64,000 nt of DNA from Mucor racemosus (Eukaryota; Mucoromycota; Mucoromycetes; Mucorales; Mucoraceae), in assembly GCA_027405735.1 (NCBI GenBank), contig JAPEHQ010000006.1, positions 2,108,001 to 2,172,000 on the forward strand. Reading direction: 5' to 3'. The first letter of the stretch is position 1; each line of letters starts with the position of its first letter. Made by a program: the position numbers and the translations under genes. Shown here one piece after another: positions 21,848-33,000 of this stretch. A model generated the notes under the pieces. The model made no database searches. It saw only the letters and a program-made list of their open reading frames with translations, and was not told the DNA's origin.

Positions 21848-23297
21848 ATGACCTCATCTGAAATTAGCCCTGCTGATAAGATTTATAAAATCATTAACGC
21901 AAGACTTTTGTTAAACCATGAAATCGTCGAGGATTCATATTTATGGTACCAAAATGGCAAGATTATTCACCCTCAAAACCTCTTTTTCTCTGCCCGTCGT
22001 GACGCCGACGAAATTATTGATGCAAAGGGTCTCTTAGTTGTTCCCGGTTTTATCGATACTCAAATTAATGGTGCTTATGGTATCGATTTTGCTGATTATG
22101 AAGAGCCTGTCGAGGTATTAAAGAAGAACATTGATACTGTTGCTAAGGGTCTTTTACAATATGGATGTACCGCTTTTTGTCCAACCGTTGTTAGTTCTTC
22201 TCCCGCTGTTTATGAAAAGGTAAGGGATTCTCGATCAAATAGAAGAAAAAAAAAGTAGGGATTTTAAAAAAGGGTTTAACATTTTTGTGTAATCTAGGTA
22301 CTTCCTTTGTTGAACCATCGCAAGGGCAGTGCTACTGGTGGCGCTGAAATCTTGGGTGCACATGTTGAAGGTCCTTTTATTTCTGTATTAAAGAAGGGTG
22401 CTCACAAGCAAGATGTATTTAGAACTGCAAAGAATGGTATCCAAGATTTTGATGAAGCTTATGGATCTGAACTCAAGAAAGGTAATAAGGCTGTGAGTAT
22501 CATGACTGTAGCTCCCGAAATTGAAGGTGTTTGTGATGCTATTCCTGACTTGGTTGCACGTGGTATTACTGTTGCTATGGGCCATTCTGCTTGTCGTATT
22601 GCCGATGCTGAAAAGGCTGTTACTAATGGTTCAAACAGTATTACACATTTATTCAATGCTATGCAAGCTGTAAGTATTATCTTTTTCATTTGCTTTGTAT
22701 GGAAACAAGTTATTAATTTTATTCATCTAGTTCCATCATCGTGATCCTGGATTGATTGGTGTTCTTGGTGCTGCTGATTTACCTATTCCTGAAAAGGCCA
22801 ATTGTCATCCCGCTGCTTCAAATACTTCTCCTGATCGCTCTAAGCCTGATCCTCGTCCTTTCTATGGCCTTATTTGTGATGGTGTTCACGTTCATCCTAA
22901 TTCTATTCGTATTGCCTACTATTCTCACCCTACAGGTGCTGTTTTGGTCACTGATACATTATCCGCTATGGGTCTTCCCAAGGGTGATTATGTTCTTGGT
23001 GGTTGTGAAATTGAAGTTGATGAGAAGGGTGGTGCTTACCTTAAGGGAACTAAAACATTAGCTGGAAGCACAATTACCATTGATGAATGTATTCGTAACT
23101 TTCAAAAATTCACCAACTGTCCCTTGGTTGAAGCTATTGAAGCTGCTACTCTTCATCCCGCTCGTTTATTAGGTATCGATAAGCAAAAGGGTACATTGAA
23201 TGTTGGTGGTGATGCAGATTTTGTATTTTTGGATGACTCTACTGGTGAGATTCGTGTGAAACGAGTTTTTGTTGCTGGTGATGAAGTTACACTTTAG
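21848..23297 (+). CDS. N-acetylglucosamine-6-phosphate deacetylase
   Basis: Exons 21848-22219, 22298-22669 and 22731-23297 give 436 aa in phase, normal for the NagA/AMDHD2 family. The enzyme removes acetate from GlcNAc-6-phosphate in amino-sugar (chitin monomer) catabolism and salvage, in the cytosol. It is an amidohydrolase TIM barrel. Visible landmarks are VPGFIDTQINGAYG, the metal-binding AHVEGPFI, GHSACR, THLFNAM followed by FHHRDPGLIG across the second intron, the substrate region ICDGVHVHP, and LVTDTLSAMGLP with the catalytic aspartate. The C-terminal ATLHPARLLGIDKQKGTL is typical of the fold. C-ending codons at many sites suggest good expression. It converges with the ZGPAT-like gene, leaving about 170 bp between stops. 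Confidence 0.93.
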
Positions 23298-23466
23298 ATT
23301 TCTTGTATTTTTCATTAATTTCCTTCCTCCTTATCTCCACATTTTGTACTGTTTAAATGCCATTTCTTTTATCAATCCCAATTATTTTTATTTACCATCT
23401 ATTATTTACTATATATACACTTTTTTTTTTCAAAATGACATGAATAAAACATAATAACATAATATT

Positions 23467-24875
23467 TTAGAATGTGTACATGTCTTTTTGTTGTTTCTTG
23501 CGATTGACATGATTATCAATTTCAGCCATTTGCTTATTTAATTTGTTATATAAATCTAATGCAGTTTTTAATTTGTCTCGGAATTGAGATTCCATTGCAG
23601 TTCCTTTGTTACGTCGTAATGCTTCTGTAGCATGTGCGTATTCAGTTTTAGCATTATCAAGCATTGTTTGAAGTTTCGCTTTTGTTTGATTTGCTTGACG
23701 GGTATTTGTAGACTTATTTAATCGTTGCTGAGCTGTCGTTGTAGGTTTCTTTTCTTCTGATGATTGATTTCCCAATAAAGAGTTCATTAATCCAAACATG
23801 TCAACTTCTTGTTCCTTGGACCTGTTTGCTTCCTTTGGTTTATTCTTTTGGGATTGCTTCATCTTCTTTTTATGCCCTAAACCAGGCCGTTGATTCAAGG
23901 AACTTGCACTATAAGGACGTGCCTGAATAGGCTCTAATCGTCCTGTTCCATCTATACCTAAACCCTGGCCCTAGATATGGATTTGAATAAGAAGTTGTAT
24001 TGATTTTTTGGCATCTAAAACAAATGTACCTGAACATAACCCATTTTCTTCATCATTTTCGCGGCAAATCCTGTAGTATGCGATTGCCAGCTTCCAAATG
24101 CATCATCAGGTCGACTTGCTGTAACAGAATAAACTTCTTCATCTGTAACTGACTCATTATCTGTCGTGTCTCCATAATCAGATTCACTCCACTCGCCCAT
24201 ATTTTCTTGATCATTGTTACTTTCATCGTTTAAAATACTTTTAAATGGCATAATGTGTTCTATGTCTACGCGAATACGCTTCTTTGAATCCTTTAGACGT
24301 ACTCGCCATCTGGGCCCATGCAACTGATCTATAATATTTCCTAATAGCCATAAATCTTGTGTGTCTTTTTCTTTACACCATACTTTTTTTCCATATTGTA
24401 ATTGAGCCAGTAATGCATCGGCATTTTGTGTTCCTAACGCTTCAAAAGGAGCAACAAACTCGGAAGGTAATGTATATCCATGGCTATATGGGCAATGCTC
24501 TTTCTTGCAGGTAGATTGACTAAAATATTCATTGCATGGGATCGTGTCTGTGGTGACGGGAGTCAATATAAGAACTTGCGTCGTTGTTTCTGTCAAGCTT
24601 AATATAATGCTAGGCAAAAGAACCATATCCTCTTTGTAAGAGAATGTAATTGCGCATTTATCACCCACGTTAAAAATGGTGTTATTGTCTTCTTTTGGTG
24701 TAGCAAAGGGGGGAGAAGCTGTTGCTTCAGTAGTTGTTACTATATCACTTATAGAGCGTGCTTGCTGGTATTGCTCAATAAGTTCTAGTATTTCCGGTGT
24801 TAAATCTTCACTCTCCAGTAAGTGCAATATATCTTGTTCTGTCAATGATACCTCATCTGTCTCCTCAGCATTCAT
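23467..24875 (-). CDS. ZGPAT-like CCCH zinc finger and G-patch protein
   Basis: Exons 24875-24030 and 23970-23467 give 449 aa. Domain order matches vertebrate ZGPAT/ZIP. A helical N-terminus is followed by a CCCH finger (CNEYFSQSTCKKEHCPYSH), a Tudor-like segment from GKKVWCKEKDTQDLW to DIEHIMPF, an acidic linker, and a G-patch (TGFAAKMMKKMGYVQGQGLG) interrupted by the single intron. A Lys-rich, coiled-coil C-terminus ends VNRKKQQKDMYTF. G-patch proteins activate DEAH helicases; ZGPAT is known as a transcriptional repressor and has been linked to RNA processing. Which role applies in this fungus is open. Nuclear location is expected. Confidence 0.85.
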
Positions 24876-25639
24876 TATAAAAAATTGAACGTTGGAAAAA
24901 GCGCCTTTTGAAAGAGTTATTCAGTGAGATGAATATTTGATGTTCGGCATAATTTAGGTTCCAGACAGTTTTTGGATACTGGATGTAGCGAATACCATAG
25001 AAACCTTCGAAAGCTATAATAAATCGCTGATTGCGACATTACTATGTTAGTTACAAGGCCCTGTACCATAAAATTGATACGTAAAATATCTAAATCTACA
25101 GGTTTTGCAAAAAGAAGTATCGAAATTCATTTTATATAAATTTAGTTGAAAAAAAAATAAGAGTGAGCTACAGATGCTACTCCATAGTATCATTTGCTTT
25201 TTGTACAATATATAGCTTCCATGAGTGCATGAAAACCCTACCGGTCACTTCTTTTTTTAAATCAAAACAAAAAAGGGTATTTTTTGTACAAATTTATAGG
25301 GATATCTCCACGAAAAATTAATATTTTGAGAAAACTAAGTTGGGGTTAATGTAGTTTTTTTTTTATGCATATATATATTAACTCAAAGAATAATCAGATA
25401 TGTTATATATATACTGTATATACCTAAATATTTATAATACTTATTTAAACTTATGGCCATGTAGACGTGCGTTTACTTGGATCAGTATTCTTTGAGATTG
25501 TATTTTTATTGTTTTTAATAACAGTGTGCAGTAAGCTATAGATGCACTTTGATCCCGATTTCCTCAACACATAGTAGGTTGTGAAAGTTGCCCTTTGAGA
25601 TCATCGTGTCAAAGACGTGTACCGACTATTATTACGTAA
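24876..25639. other. Intergenic region before repeat copy C
   Basis: Promoter side of the ZGPAT-like gene, then AT-rich DNA. A short block at about 25288-25345 (ATATCTCCACGAAAAATTAA) matches an internal part of the dispersed repeat, so a broken fragment of the family lies here too. Confidence 0.5.
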
Positions 25640-27150
25640 AGTTGAAGGTTACTAAAGGTTTTATTGCCGATTTTTTACGGTTGTAAAAAGTAGGTTTCAG
25701 ATTGTTTTTAAATGGTTTTCGAATGATTTTGCCCAATATTAAATTGAACGACTTAAAATCTTTAAAGAACATGTAACTTTACTCCATAATCCATTGATAT
25801 TTCTCGGAAAATAGAAATATTAATACCAGATACTGACCAAAAATGACCAAAAATGACCTACAATTAATTATTAAAAATTTAGCACCTAAATTGAGGCTTA
25901 CTTTTTGTATTCACAAGATAGGTCCAACTCTAATCTACTCTGAATTTTTTATTTCGGCAAAAAATATTGATTTTTCGTCGAGATAATCAAAATAATAGGG
26001 ACATATCACACATCACAGCTTAAATCTTACAGCAACGGGGTTCCAAAATTGATTGATGAAAAAATGAACGAAAAATGGTTCAAAAAACAAAATTGTTTAA
26101 ATGTTCATAAACTGCAAAGTAAGTCGACCTAGCATATTAAATAGTTTTTGTACAGTTTTAAATTCTGCATCCATCTAAATAAAATTTAAAAAAATGTTTC
26201 ACGTAAAATTTTGCACAAAATGCAATTGAAATTTTGAAGGTTTTTTGAAGATACGCGTCACTTTTTATAAGCATATTTAAAATAAAATAAACTGCAATGA
26301 TGCGCAAAACAATTATCTATCGATCGAGCTATTGCAAAATTTTCTAGCTGCATTTTTCCTAGAGAAAACAACATTTTTGTCTAATTTTTTTTCTGTTTCA
26401 GAATTTGGGATGAGGGTATATAAGGGGAAAATGTACGCCAGAAATGGAGGTACCTTTTTGTACACATTTTTGAAGATATCTCCACGAAAAATTAATATTT
26501 AAAAAGCTCTAAATTGGATCTGAGAGAGCTTAACGAGCTGGATGACATGAATGCAAAAAAAATGTTGCTCAATTTAACCAATATTTTGAAACCTATTATA
26601 GAAATGCCCAAAAAACTGAAAAAAAATAAAGGTGCTTGAATTTTTTTTATATTCAAATATGTTATAGAGCGCTTTGAAACAAGTAAGTTTTATTATTGAA
26701 AAGTGTTAGTATAGCTTAATTTTTTCTGGAGATATGAAGCCTCAAAGTTTTCAATCCTTTAGCAGTGAAATACGCGTAAAAAATCTGAAACCTTACCACT
26801 GAAAAATTAATACCAACTGTAAAAAATAGGATATTTCCGGATACTTGTTTTTGGATTACAGGTGAGCATCTCAGGTATATTGGCATATATTTTTTTCTTG
26901 GTGTTATTTAGTGCAAACAAAAAGTAGAGCAGGGATGAAAAATGAGACCCAGTTTTCAAGGGAAAAGCAGTGAATTTTACGCGTTTTTGAGTCTTTCGTG
27001 AGATATAAAATAAATTTAGGGATAGGTAGCATAATGCAACCAATTTATTTCTATTTAGTAGTATCTAGGGTATATCTTAAAAAATATTTATTATGAGGTT
27101 ATTAGTTATAGAAAGAAGACATATATACTCCAGTTTAGAAGATTGAAACT
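25640..27150 (+). repeat. Dispersed repeat, copy C (near full length)
   Basis: About 1.5 kb of non-coding AT-rich DNA sharing ordered blocks with copies A, B, D and E. Landmarks are TTTTTACGGTTGTA near 25670, a GATTTTTCGTCGAGATAATC block near 25970, the TTCATAAACTGCAAAGTAAG block near 26105, a TATATAAGGGG core near 26420, ATATCTCCACGAAAAAT near 26475, and GTGAGATATAAAATAAATTT near 26998. The two GAAAAAT blocks are inverted relative to each other, about 500 bp apart, so the single strand can fold back. There are no terminal repeats or coding frames of note. Confidence 0.8.
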
Positions 27151-27551
27151 ATCAATTTTTTCAAATTTAATATTAGTGTGGAGCAGACAGAGCTATTCAC
27201 AGAAAAAAAGTATAAAAAAACAATAGGAATTCGACTAGAAGATAACATTAGGGTTTTATTATCAAGTTAAATTCTACTTGAGGACTTTTGGAATAAATAA
27301 ATGTCCTCTTTATATAGTTTTCATCAGAGAGATTACGTAAGCATTCCTAGGTCCATACATAGCCAATAATATCCCTTGTCAGACATAAATCTTGATAGTA
27401 ACCAATCGGTGTATTCATAGAGTTCATGGGTCCTTGATCATAATGGTGTGATTAAATCCACATTATGTTGATTGGTCTTTAACTATAAGTTGCTAGGATA
27501 GAAGCTTGGTAGAAAATTTATATTAGTATGAATCAGCATATATCATTTAGT
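27151..27551. other. Left flank of the LTR retrotransposon
   Basis: No gene seen. With 34303-34530 it forms the pre-insertion locus of the retrotransposon. The right part of that locus looks like the end of an older LTR (see findings). Confidence 0.4.
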
Positions 27552-27556
27552 AGTGT

Positions 27557-28214
27557 TGCAATGAAATGACACGTTTTATAGACCAAAGTTGCCATTGTCA
27601 TTTTAGAAAAATAACTGATCTCGATTCGTACCTGAATCTCGCTCCATAAGGACTGAGTTCCAATCAGATCCCAATAAGCATTACGAGGAAACTCTATATT
27701 GCTGGTGCCTGTAAAAGGAAGTATTCCTGATCAAAATACAACCTTCTACAACACGACACCTATGATATAAAGCTGTACTTATGTTGCATTAATAAAATAT
27801 TCCAAAACTCCTGCTCATAAAAACGCAGTTGCAGTAATTCTAGATAAGGAATCACATCCCATAAAAATAAGCTTAGTTGCATTTTAAATTATAACTGGAA
27901 TGTTGAAAGATCAACATCCATCTAATGATATTCTATCATATCAAACAAAGTATCAACATCTCAACCAAGTATCTTATAAAAGAATGTCAATAAAAGACAT
28001 TATGATTGAACACCTGTAAAATAGGCATCAACACACAAACATCCACTATTTTACAATTCCTATAAATATAGCATACTTTATGAAGATATCATTCTTTTTC
28101 TTCAGATTTCTTTCAATCGCAATAAAACCGTGGAAAGACTATAATTTTATTTATCAACGCTTTTATTTTTTATTTTATTTTTTATTTTTATAAAATTACT
28201 TCAATTTTATTGCA
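27557..28214 (+). repeat. 5' LTR of the chromovirus
   Basis: 658 bp, TGCAAT...ATTGCA. A TATA box (TATAAATATA, near 28071) and AATAAA (near 28121) suggest where U3, R and U5 lie. It is the mate of 33640-34297. Confidence 0.95.
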
Positions 28215-28262
28215 TTTTTTACAATTAAATCAACCTATTTTTATTTACCTTAAAATTCAACA

Positions 28263-30059
28263 ATGTCCAACCCTAACTCAACTGCTTCTTCTCCTAACGC
28301 TGGTGATTTGCCTGTCGGTGGTGTAACTATGTCTGGTGAAGATGTTAATTCATCTGGTAGTAATTCCAAGATCTCTGGTGGTGATGTTGCTGTACCTATT
28401 AGTAGTCCAATTGTTCAAGATATTAATGAATTATCAAGAATCCATTTGGGAAGTGATTCCGAACAAGGAAGTACTGGGTCAATTGATAGCATGGATGTAG
28501 AAATGAATGAAGTGAATTTTTCTCCCGTGGCCTCTCCCATTCGGAATCCAGTTGATGTCGCTAAAAAGTTAGTAGCCAAGCGGGATCAATACATGGCTTT
28601 GCTAACTGACATGATTTCGGGAACTGAGCTTGACAATGAAAAGGGACAACATCATATTTCGGAAATGAGAATCAAAATCGAGGAAATGAATCGATTAATT
28701 TCGACTATCAAGCATTCTGTAAAGTTATCTGGGGACAGGGTAGCTGCTTCGATTAACGGTGGTGCAAGTGACAACAACAATGGAATTTCCTTGTCGAAAA
28801 GAGACTTACCAAAATTTCAGTTAAAATCTGGTATGAAGTACTTTGCTGGTGAAGAGTCGTACGAGTCAGTATTCCATTTTCTAAGAATCTTCGAGAAGGT
28901 GATTAGCTCATCTGGTCAAGGAATAGAACAGGTGTGGAAGCGTTATTTACCATTGACTATACCATATGAATTTGATCTCTGGTTGAATGAAGAGCTGCTC
29001 AAGGCTAATTCATGGAAGGAAGCTGGGGAAGTAATGGCAAAAAAGTTCAACAATTCGCTATTGAGGTTGAATGCAAGAAGAGCAGTTCAATCAGCTACCA
29101 TGGAAGGTGGAGAAACAACAGAACATTATTACAACAGGTTTGCTAGATCGGCAATGGAGGCGGGTTATGCTGCAAATGATACTTCGGTGGCGGATGCATT
29201 TTTGAATGGTTTCCCCAATGAATGGCAAATTCAAATTACCACCCTCTTGTGTACGTCATATCCAACTCTCACAGCTTGGACTTCTGGCCAAGTGTTCACC
29301 TGTGCATTAAACATCCTTGGTAATAGCAAGTGCCCTTTGACCATCGTCGGGAGAGCAGATGGTGGTCGAAACAGCAATAGTAATAATAATTATCCCAACA
29401 AGGGTGAACGTGGTGGGAGTGATCGTGATGGTCGTAGTGGTCGTGGTGGTCGTGGTGGTCATCATACTCAAGTAAATAATAGCCGTTCTTTTGGTGATGA
29501 AAGAAAAGGTATAAATTATTCTGGAAGTACCAAGTATTTGGGAAAAAAGAATGTACCAAGGCTGGCCACTGGTAATGAACATTGTACTCATTGTGGTAAA
29601 ATATGGTTCAAGGGGCACAAATGTCGTGAGTTCTACGAGAACAAGCGCTTAAAAGTATTATCAATTAAAAGAATGAAGAGACGCAACAGACACCACAACA
29701 AAAAGAATCGTCGAGACAATGATAATAATGAAAATGATAATGATATTGATAAACGCGGCAGTGATGCTGAGCAAAGTAATTGGTTTCGACAAGCTGTAGA
29801 GAACAGTAGTGATTGTAAGCCTAAAGAAAAAACAAATCATAAGTTTAATCTAATAACACCTTTGCTTATTAATGATACTAGGATCCTTGGAAAAGTCGAC
29901 CCTGGTAGTGATATTAGTATAATCAATAAAAGTATTTTAAATAAAAAGTTTTCAAATATAAAAAACATAAAGGCTTTGGGGGTTACCTCATGTTTCTTGG
30001 GAATAACAATGATGGAAGTCCTAATAGTACAAAGCGAATTGGCACAACTGAACCATTGA
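28263..30059 (+). CDS. Gag polyprotein (with N-terminal part of protease)
   Basis: 598 aa. An acidic, Ser-rich N-terminus precedes the capsid-like region, with WLNEELLKANSWKEAGEVMA and NRFARSAMEAGYAANDT similar to Ty3/Gypsy gag. An RGG-like Gly/Arg stretch and a zinc-knuckle variant (HCTHCGKIWFKGHKC) would bind RNA. A Lys/Arg/Asn-rich linker follows. The frame then enters the aspartic protease, with the catalytic motif at residues 546-549 reading DPGS rather than the usual DTGS or DSGS. The frame ends 26 codons after the probable frameshift site (29975-29981), in sequence unrelated to protease. Ribosomes staying in frame make Gag; those slipping make Gag-Pol. Confidence 0.9.
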   Translation: MSNPNSTASSPNAGDLPVGGVTMSGEDVNSSGSNSKISGGDVAVPISSPIVQDINELSRIHLGSDSEQGSTGSIDSMDVEMNEVNFSPVASPIRNPVDVAKKLVAKRDQYMALLTDMISGTELDNEKGQHHISEMRIKIEEMNRLISTIKHSVKLSGDRVAASINGGASDNNNGISLSKRDLPKFQLKSGMKYFAGEESYESVFHFLRIFEKVISSSGQGIEQVWKRYLPLTIPYEFDLWLNEELLKANSWKEAGEVMAKKFNNSLLRLNARRAVQSATMEGGETTEHYYNRFARSAMEAGYAANDTSVADAFLNGFPNEWQIQITTLLCTSYPTLTAWTSGQVFTCALNILGNSKCPLTIVGRADGGRNSNSNNNYPNKGERGGSDRDGRSGRGGRGGHHTQVNNSRSFGDERKGINYSGSTKYLGKKNVPRLATGNEHCTHCGKIWFKGHKCREFYENKRLKVLSIKRMKRRNRHHNKKNRRDNDNNENDNDIDKRGSDAEQSNWFRQAVENSSDCKPKEKTNHKFNLITPLLINDTRILGKVDPGSDISIINKSILNKKFSNIKNIKALGVTSCFLGITMMEVLIVQSELAQLNH

Positions 30060-33000
30060 AAGTTACATACATGAATGGTATTACCTTTAAACATTCGTTT
30101 GAGATAATCGAATTTAATGATGAAATGGCAGAAGAGTTTGATGTTCTTTTAGGCGTCGATATTCTTCCTCTTTTAAACATTTATTTGAGCGGTGTTGCTC
30201 ATAAATGGCCGGACCATCCGGACAAAGAAATAGAACAATTCAAAAATATCAATTATGATACTGATAATGCTTATGATCCTGAAAATGCTAATTATGGAAC
30301 CTTGGATGAACGAAAATTACTTATGAAGCAAATTGAAAAAGCCCTAAATAATAATAAGGAAATTCCTCCTGATGCTGTTTGTACAATGCCAGAGAGTGAA
30401 GTACATATACCCATATCAAATCCAAAAGATTGTTATGTACGACAATATCCCTTAGCAATAAATGCTTACAAAGAAATTGATAAACAAATCAAGGAATGGT
30501 TAGAGAACAAAATTGTGGAAAGGTGCAAACCTTCTTCTGTATTTCATTCGCCCTTACTTGCTGTAGGAAAGAAGGATGAAAATAACAATGTTACGAAATT
30601 GCGTATTTGCTGTGATTTGCGAAAAATTAATGCGGCAATTGATGACAATTACCATGAAAACCTTGCTGTGCCAAAAATTCATGAAATTTTCGAAAGAGTG
30701 TCGGCTAATGCACGTATAATAAGTAAAATTGACTTACACCAGGCATACTATTCCTATGGTGTAAATGTTGAGTCGAGAAATGCCTTAATATTTAGTCATA
30801 ATGGACTTTATTATAGATGGTCTCGAGCACCTTTCGGTTTAAAATTTATGAGTTCATTGTTTGTTAAAAATATGTCCATATTATTGGAGGGAATTCAACA
30901 AGAACTACATTATGAAATGGAAAAACTAAATCAATTAAAAATTAAGGGTCCTGCAAAGATAACAAATGATCTCAATCACCCAATTGTTTATGGTGGAGTA
31001 GAGCACTATATTGATGATGTAGTCTTATACTCTAGAGATATAAAAAGCCATATCATATTGATCAATCTAGTTATAAATAGGCTAACAAACGTGAATTTAC
31101 GGATTAACGTGGCTAAATGTGCATGGTTTCAAACTTCTGTCTTTTTATTAGGATTTGTAGTTGGACCAGGTATACAAAAGATTGACATGAGACGATTATC
31201 TAATATCGACACATGGCAAATTCCCAAAACAGCTAAACAAGTTAGAAGTATTATGGGGGTAATTAGTCATTTAAGAGATTATTGCCCAATGCTTTCTAAA
31301 GTTGCAGAACCCATTGATAAATTACGAAATGACAAAGATGTAAAAAATAATTGGACACAATTACATACTGATCGCTTCAATGCGATAAAACAAATTTTGC
31401 AATCAAATCAAATACTTCATGCTCCAAACCTAAACGAAAAAATGTACTTGCAAGGAGATGCTTCCGTATATGGAATTGCCGCTTGTTTATATCAAAAAGA
31501 CCCCTTAGGTCGTATTAAACATATTGGTTTTGTGAGTAAATCTTTGAATCAAGCTGAACGTAATTGGTCAACCAATCGTCGAGAATGCGCTGCAATCGTA
31601 TTTGGTTTTGTGAAATTCAAATCAGTATTGTGGGGTCATCCAAACATTGAAGTGTTAACTGATCATTTGGCTTTAACTTTCATGTTTACTTCGACTGGTC
31701 TAAATAGCACATTACAAAGTTACTTGGAAATTCTTGGAGAATATAGCTTTACTATTTCGCATGTCAAAGGAATAAACAATGTATTATGTGATGCTTTGTC
31801 TCGCATTTATCCTCCAATTGAAGAGGACAAGCTATTAGAAAATGAAAATGATAGACAAATCAAGAAATTACAAAAACTCATTTTAATTAAAAGAGCATCC
31901 AATAATAAAAAAGAGTTAGTTAAAGAAACAACTTTCTATGCTCAAGATGTGAATCTAAATGTACTAGCTATCAAATTAAATAGCAAGGAATTCAAATCTA
32001 AAACCACTGATTATGTGTGTCCTCCCGTAAAAGAACGTGCACAAATAATAAAAGATGCTCATGAGTTGGGTCATTTTGGTGAAGCCTCTGTTATTGACCA
32101 TATCCATACATATCATGGCTTGCACTGGACATCTATCTATTCAGATTGTAAAGAAATTTTAAAATCTTGTCGTGAATGTGCTCAACATAACATTACCAGA
32201 AAAGGATTTAACCCTGCAAAAAGCATCGTCAGTTTTGACGCAATGGATTTCTGTGCCTTTGATCTTTTAGGACCATTGCCTGCCACAGATAAAGGGAATA
32301 TCTATGTTTTAGTTATGATTGACCTATGCACACGTTATGTAATCGTTCGTGCACTTCCAAACAAAAATAGTAGTACGATAGCACAAGCAATTTTGAATAT
32401 TTTCGGGGACTATGGCGTAGCCTTGTCCGTACAGTTAACGGATAATGGAAAAGAATTTCGGTGCATGTTGATGAACCACTTTGCAAAGACCTTATCCATC
32501 AAACACAATTATTCATTACCTTATTATAAACAATCAAACGGCAGCTGCAAAAACGCTGTGAAAAATGTTACACAAACCTTAAGAAAAATGTGTGGAAACG
32601 ATACCCATAATTGGGATGATCGTCTTGCTATCTGTCAACTTATCATTAATATGAAAGTTAAACAAAGAACTGGTAGTACTCCTTTTAGTTTGATGTTTGC
32701 ACGCCAAGTCAATACTAATAGAGAAGTCGAAAAATTAAATTTAAATGGTCGTAAAGCCTTGACCGTTGAAGAATTGGAAAAAAGGGTCGAATACATGAAT
32801 GACATTGTCTTCCCTGCAATTCAAGAACGTACAAAACTCTTAGCGGAAGAATACAGCAAAAAATTGGACAAAAAGCGATATATCCTTGAAGATATACCTT
32901 TTGATTCAGCTGTCATGGTTCGCCTACCTGAAGGTCGCCAATCTAAATTAGCTCCTTTATACGCAGGACCTTATATTGTCGTTCGACGTACTATGGCTGG

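Noticed and set aside
26807..27043. Minus-strand ORF shared with the frame at 54528-54854 (MVALCYLSLNLFYISRKTQK)
   Set aside because: Both lie in nearly identical DNA of repeat copies C and E, so peptide similarity follows from nucleotide identity. Copies B and D do not keep the frame.
29307..29618. Thr/His-rich antisense ORFs under gag
   Set aside because: They arise from the GGT/CGT-rich RGG-like region of gag read backwards and have low-complexity composition.
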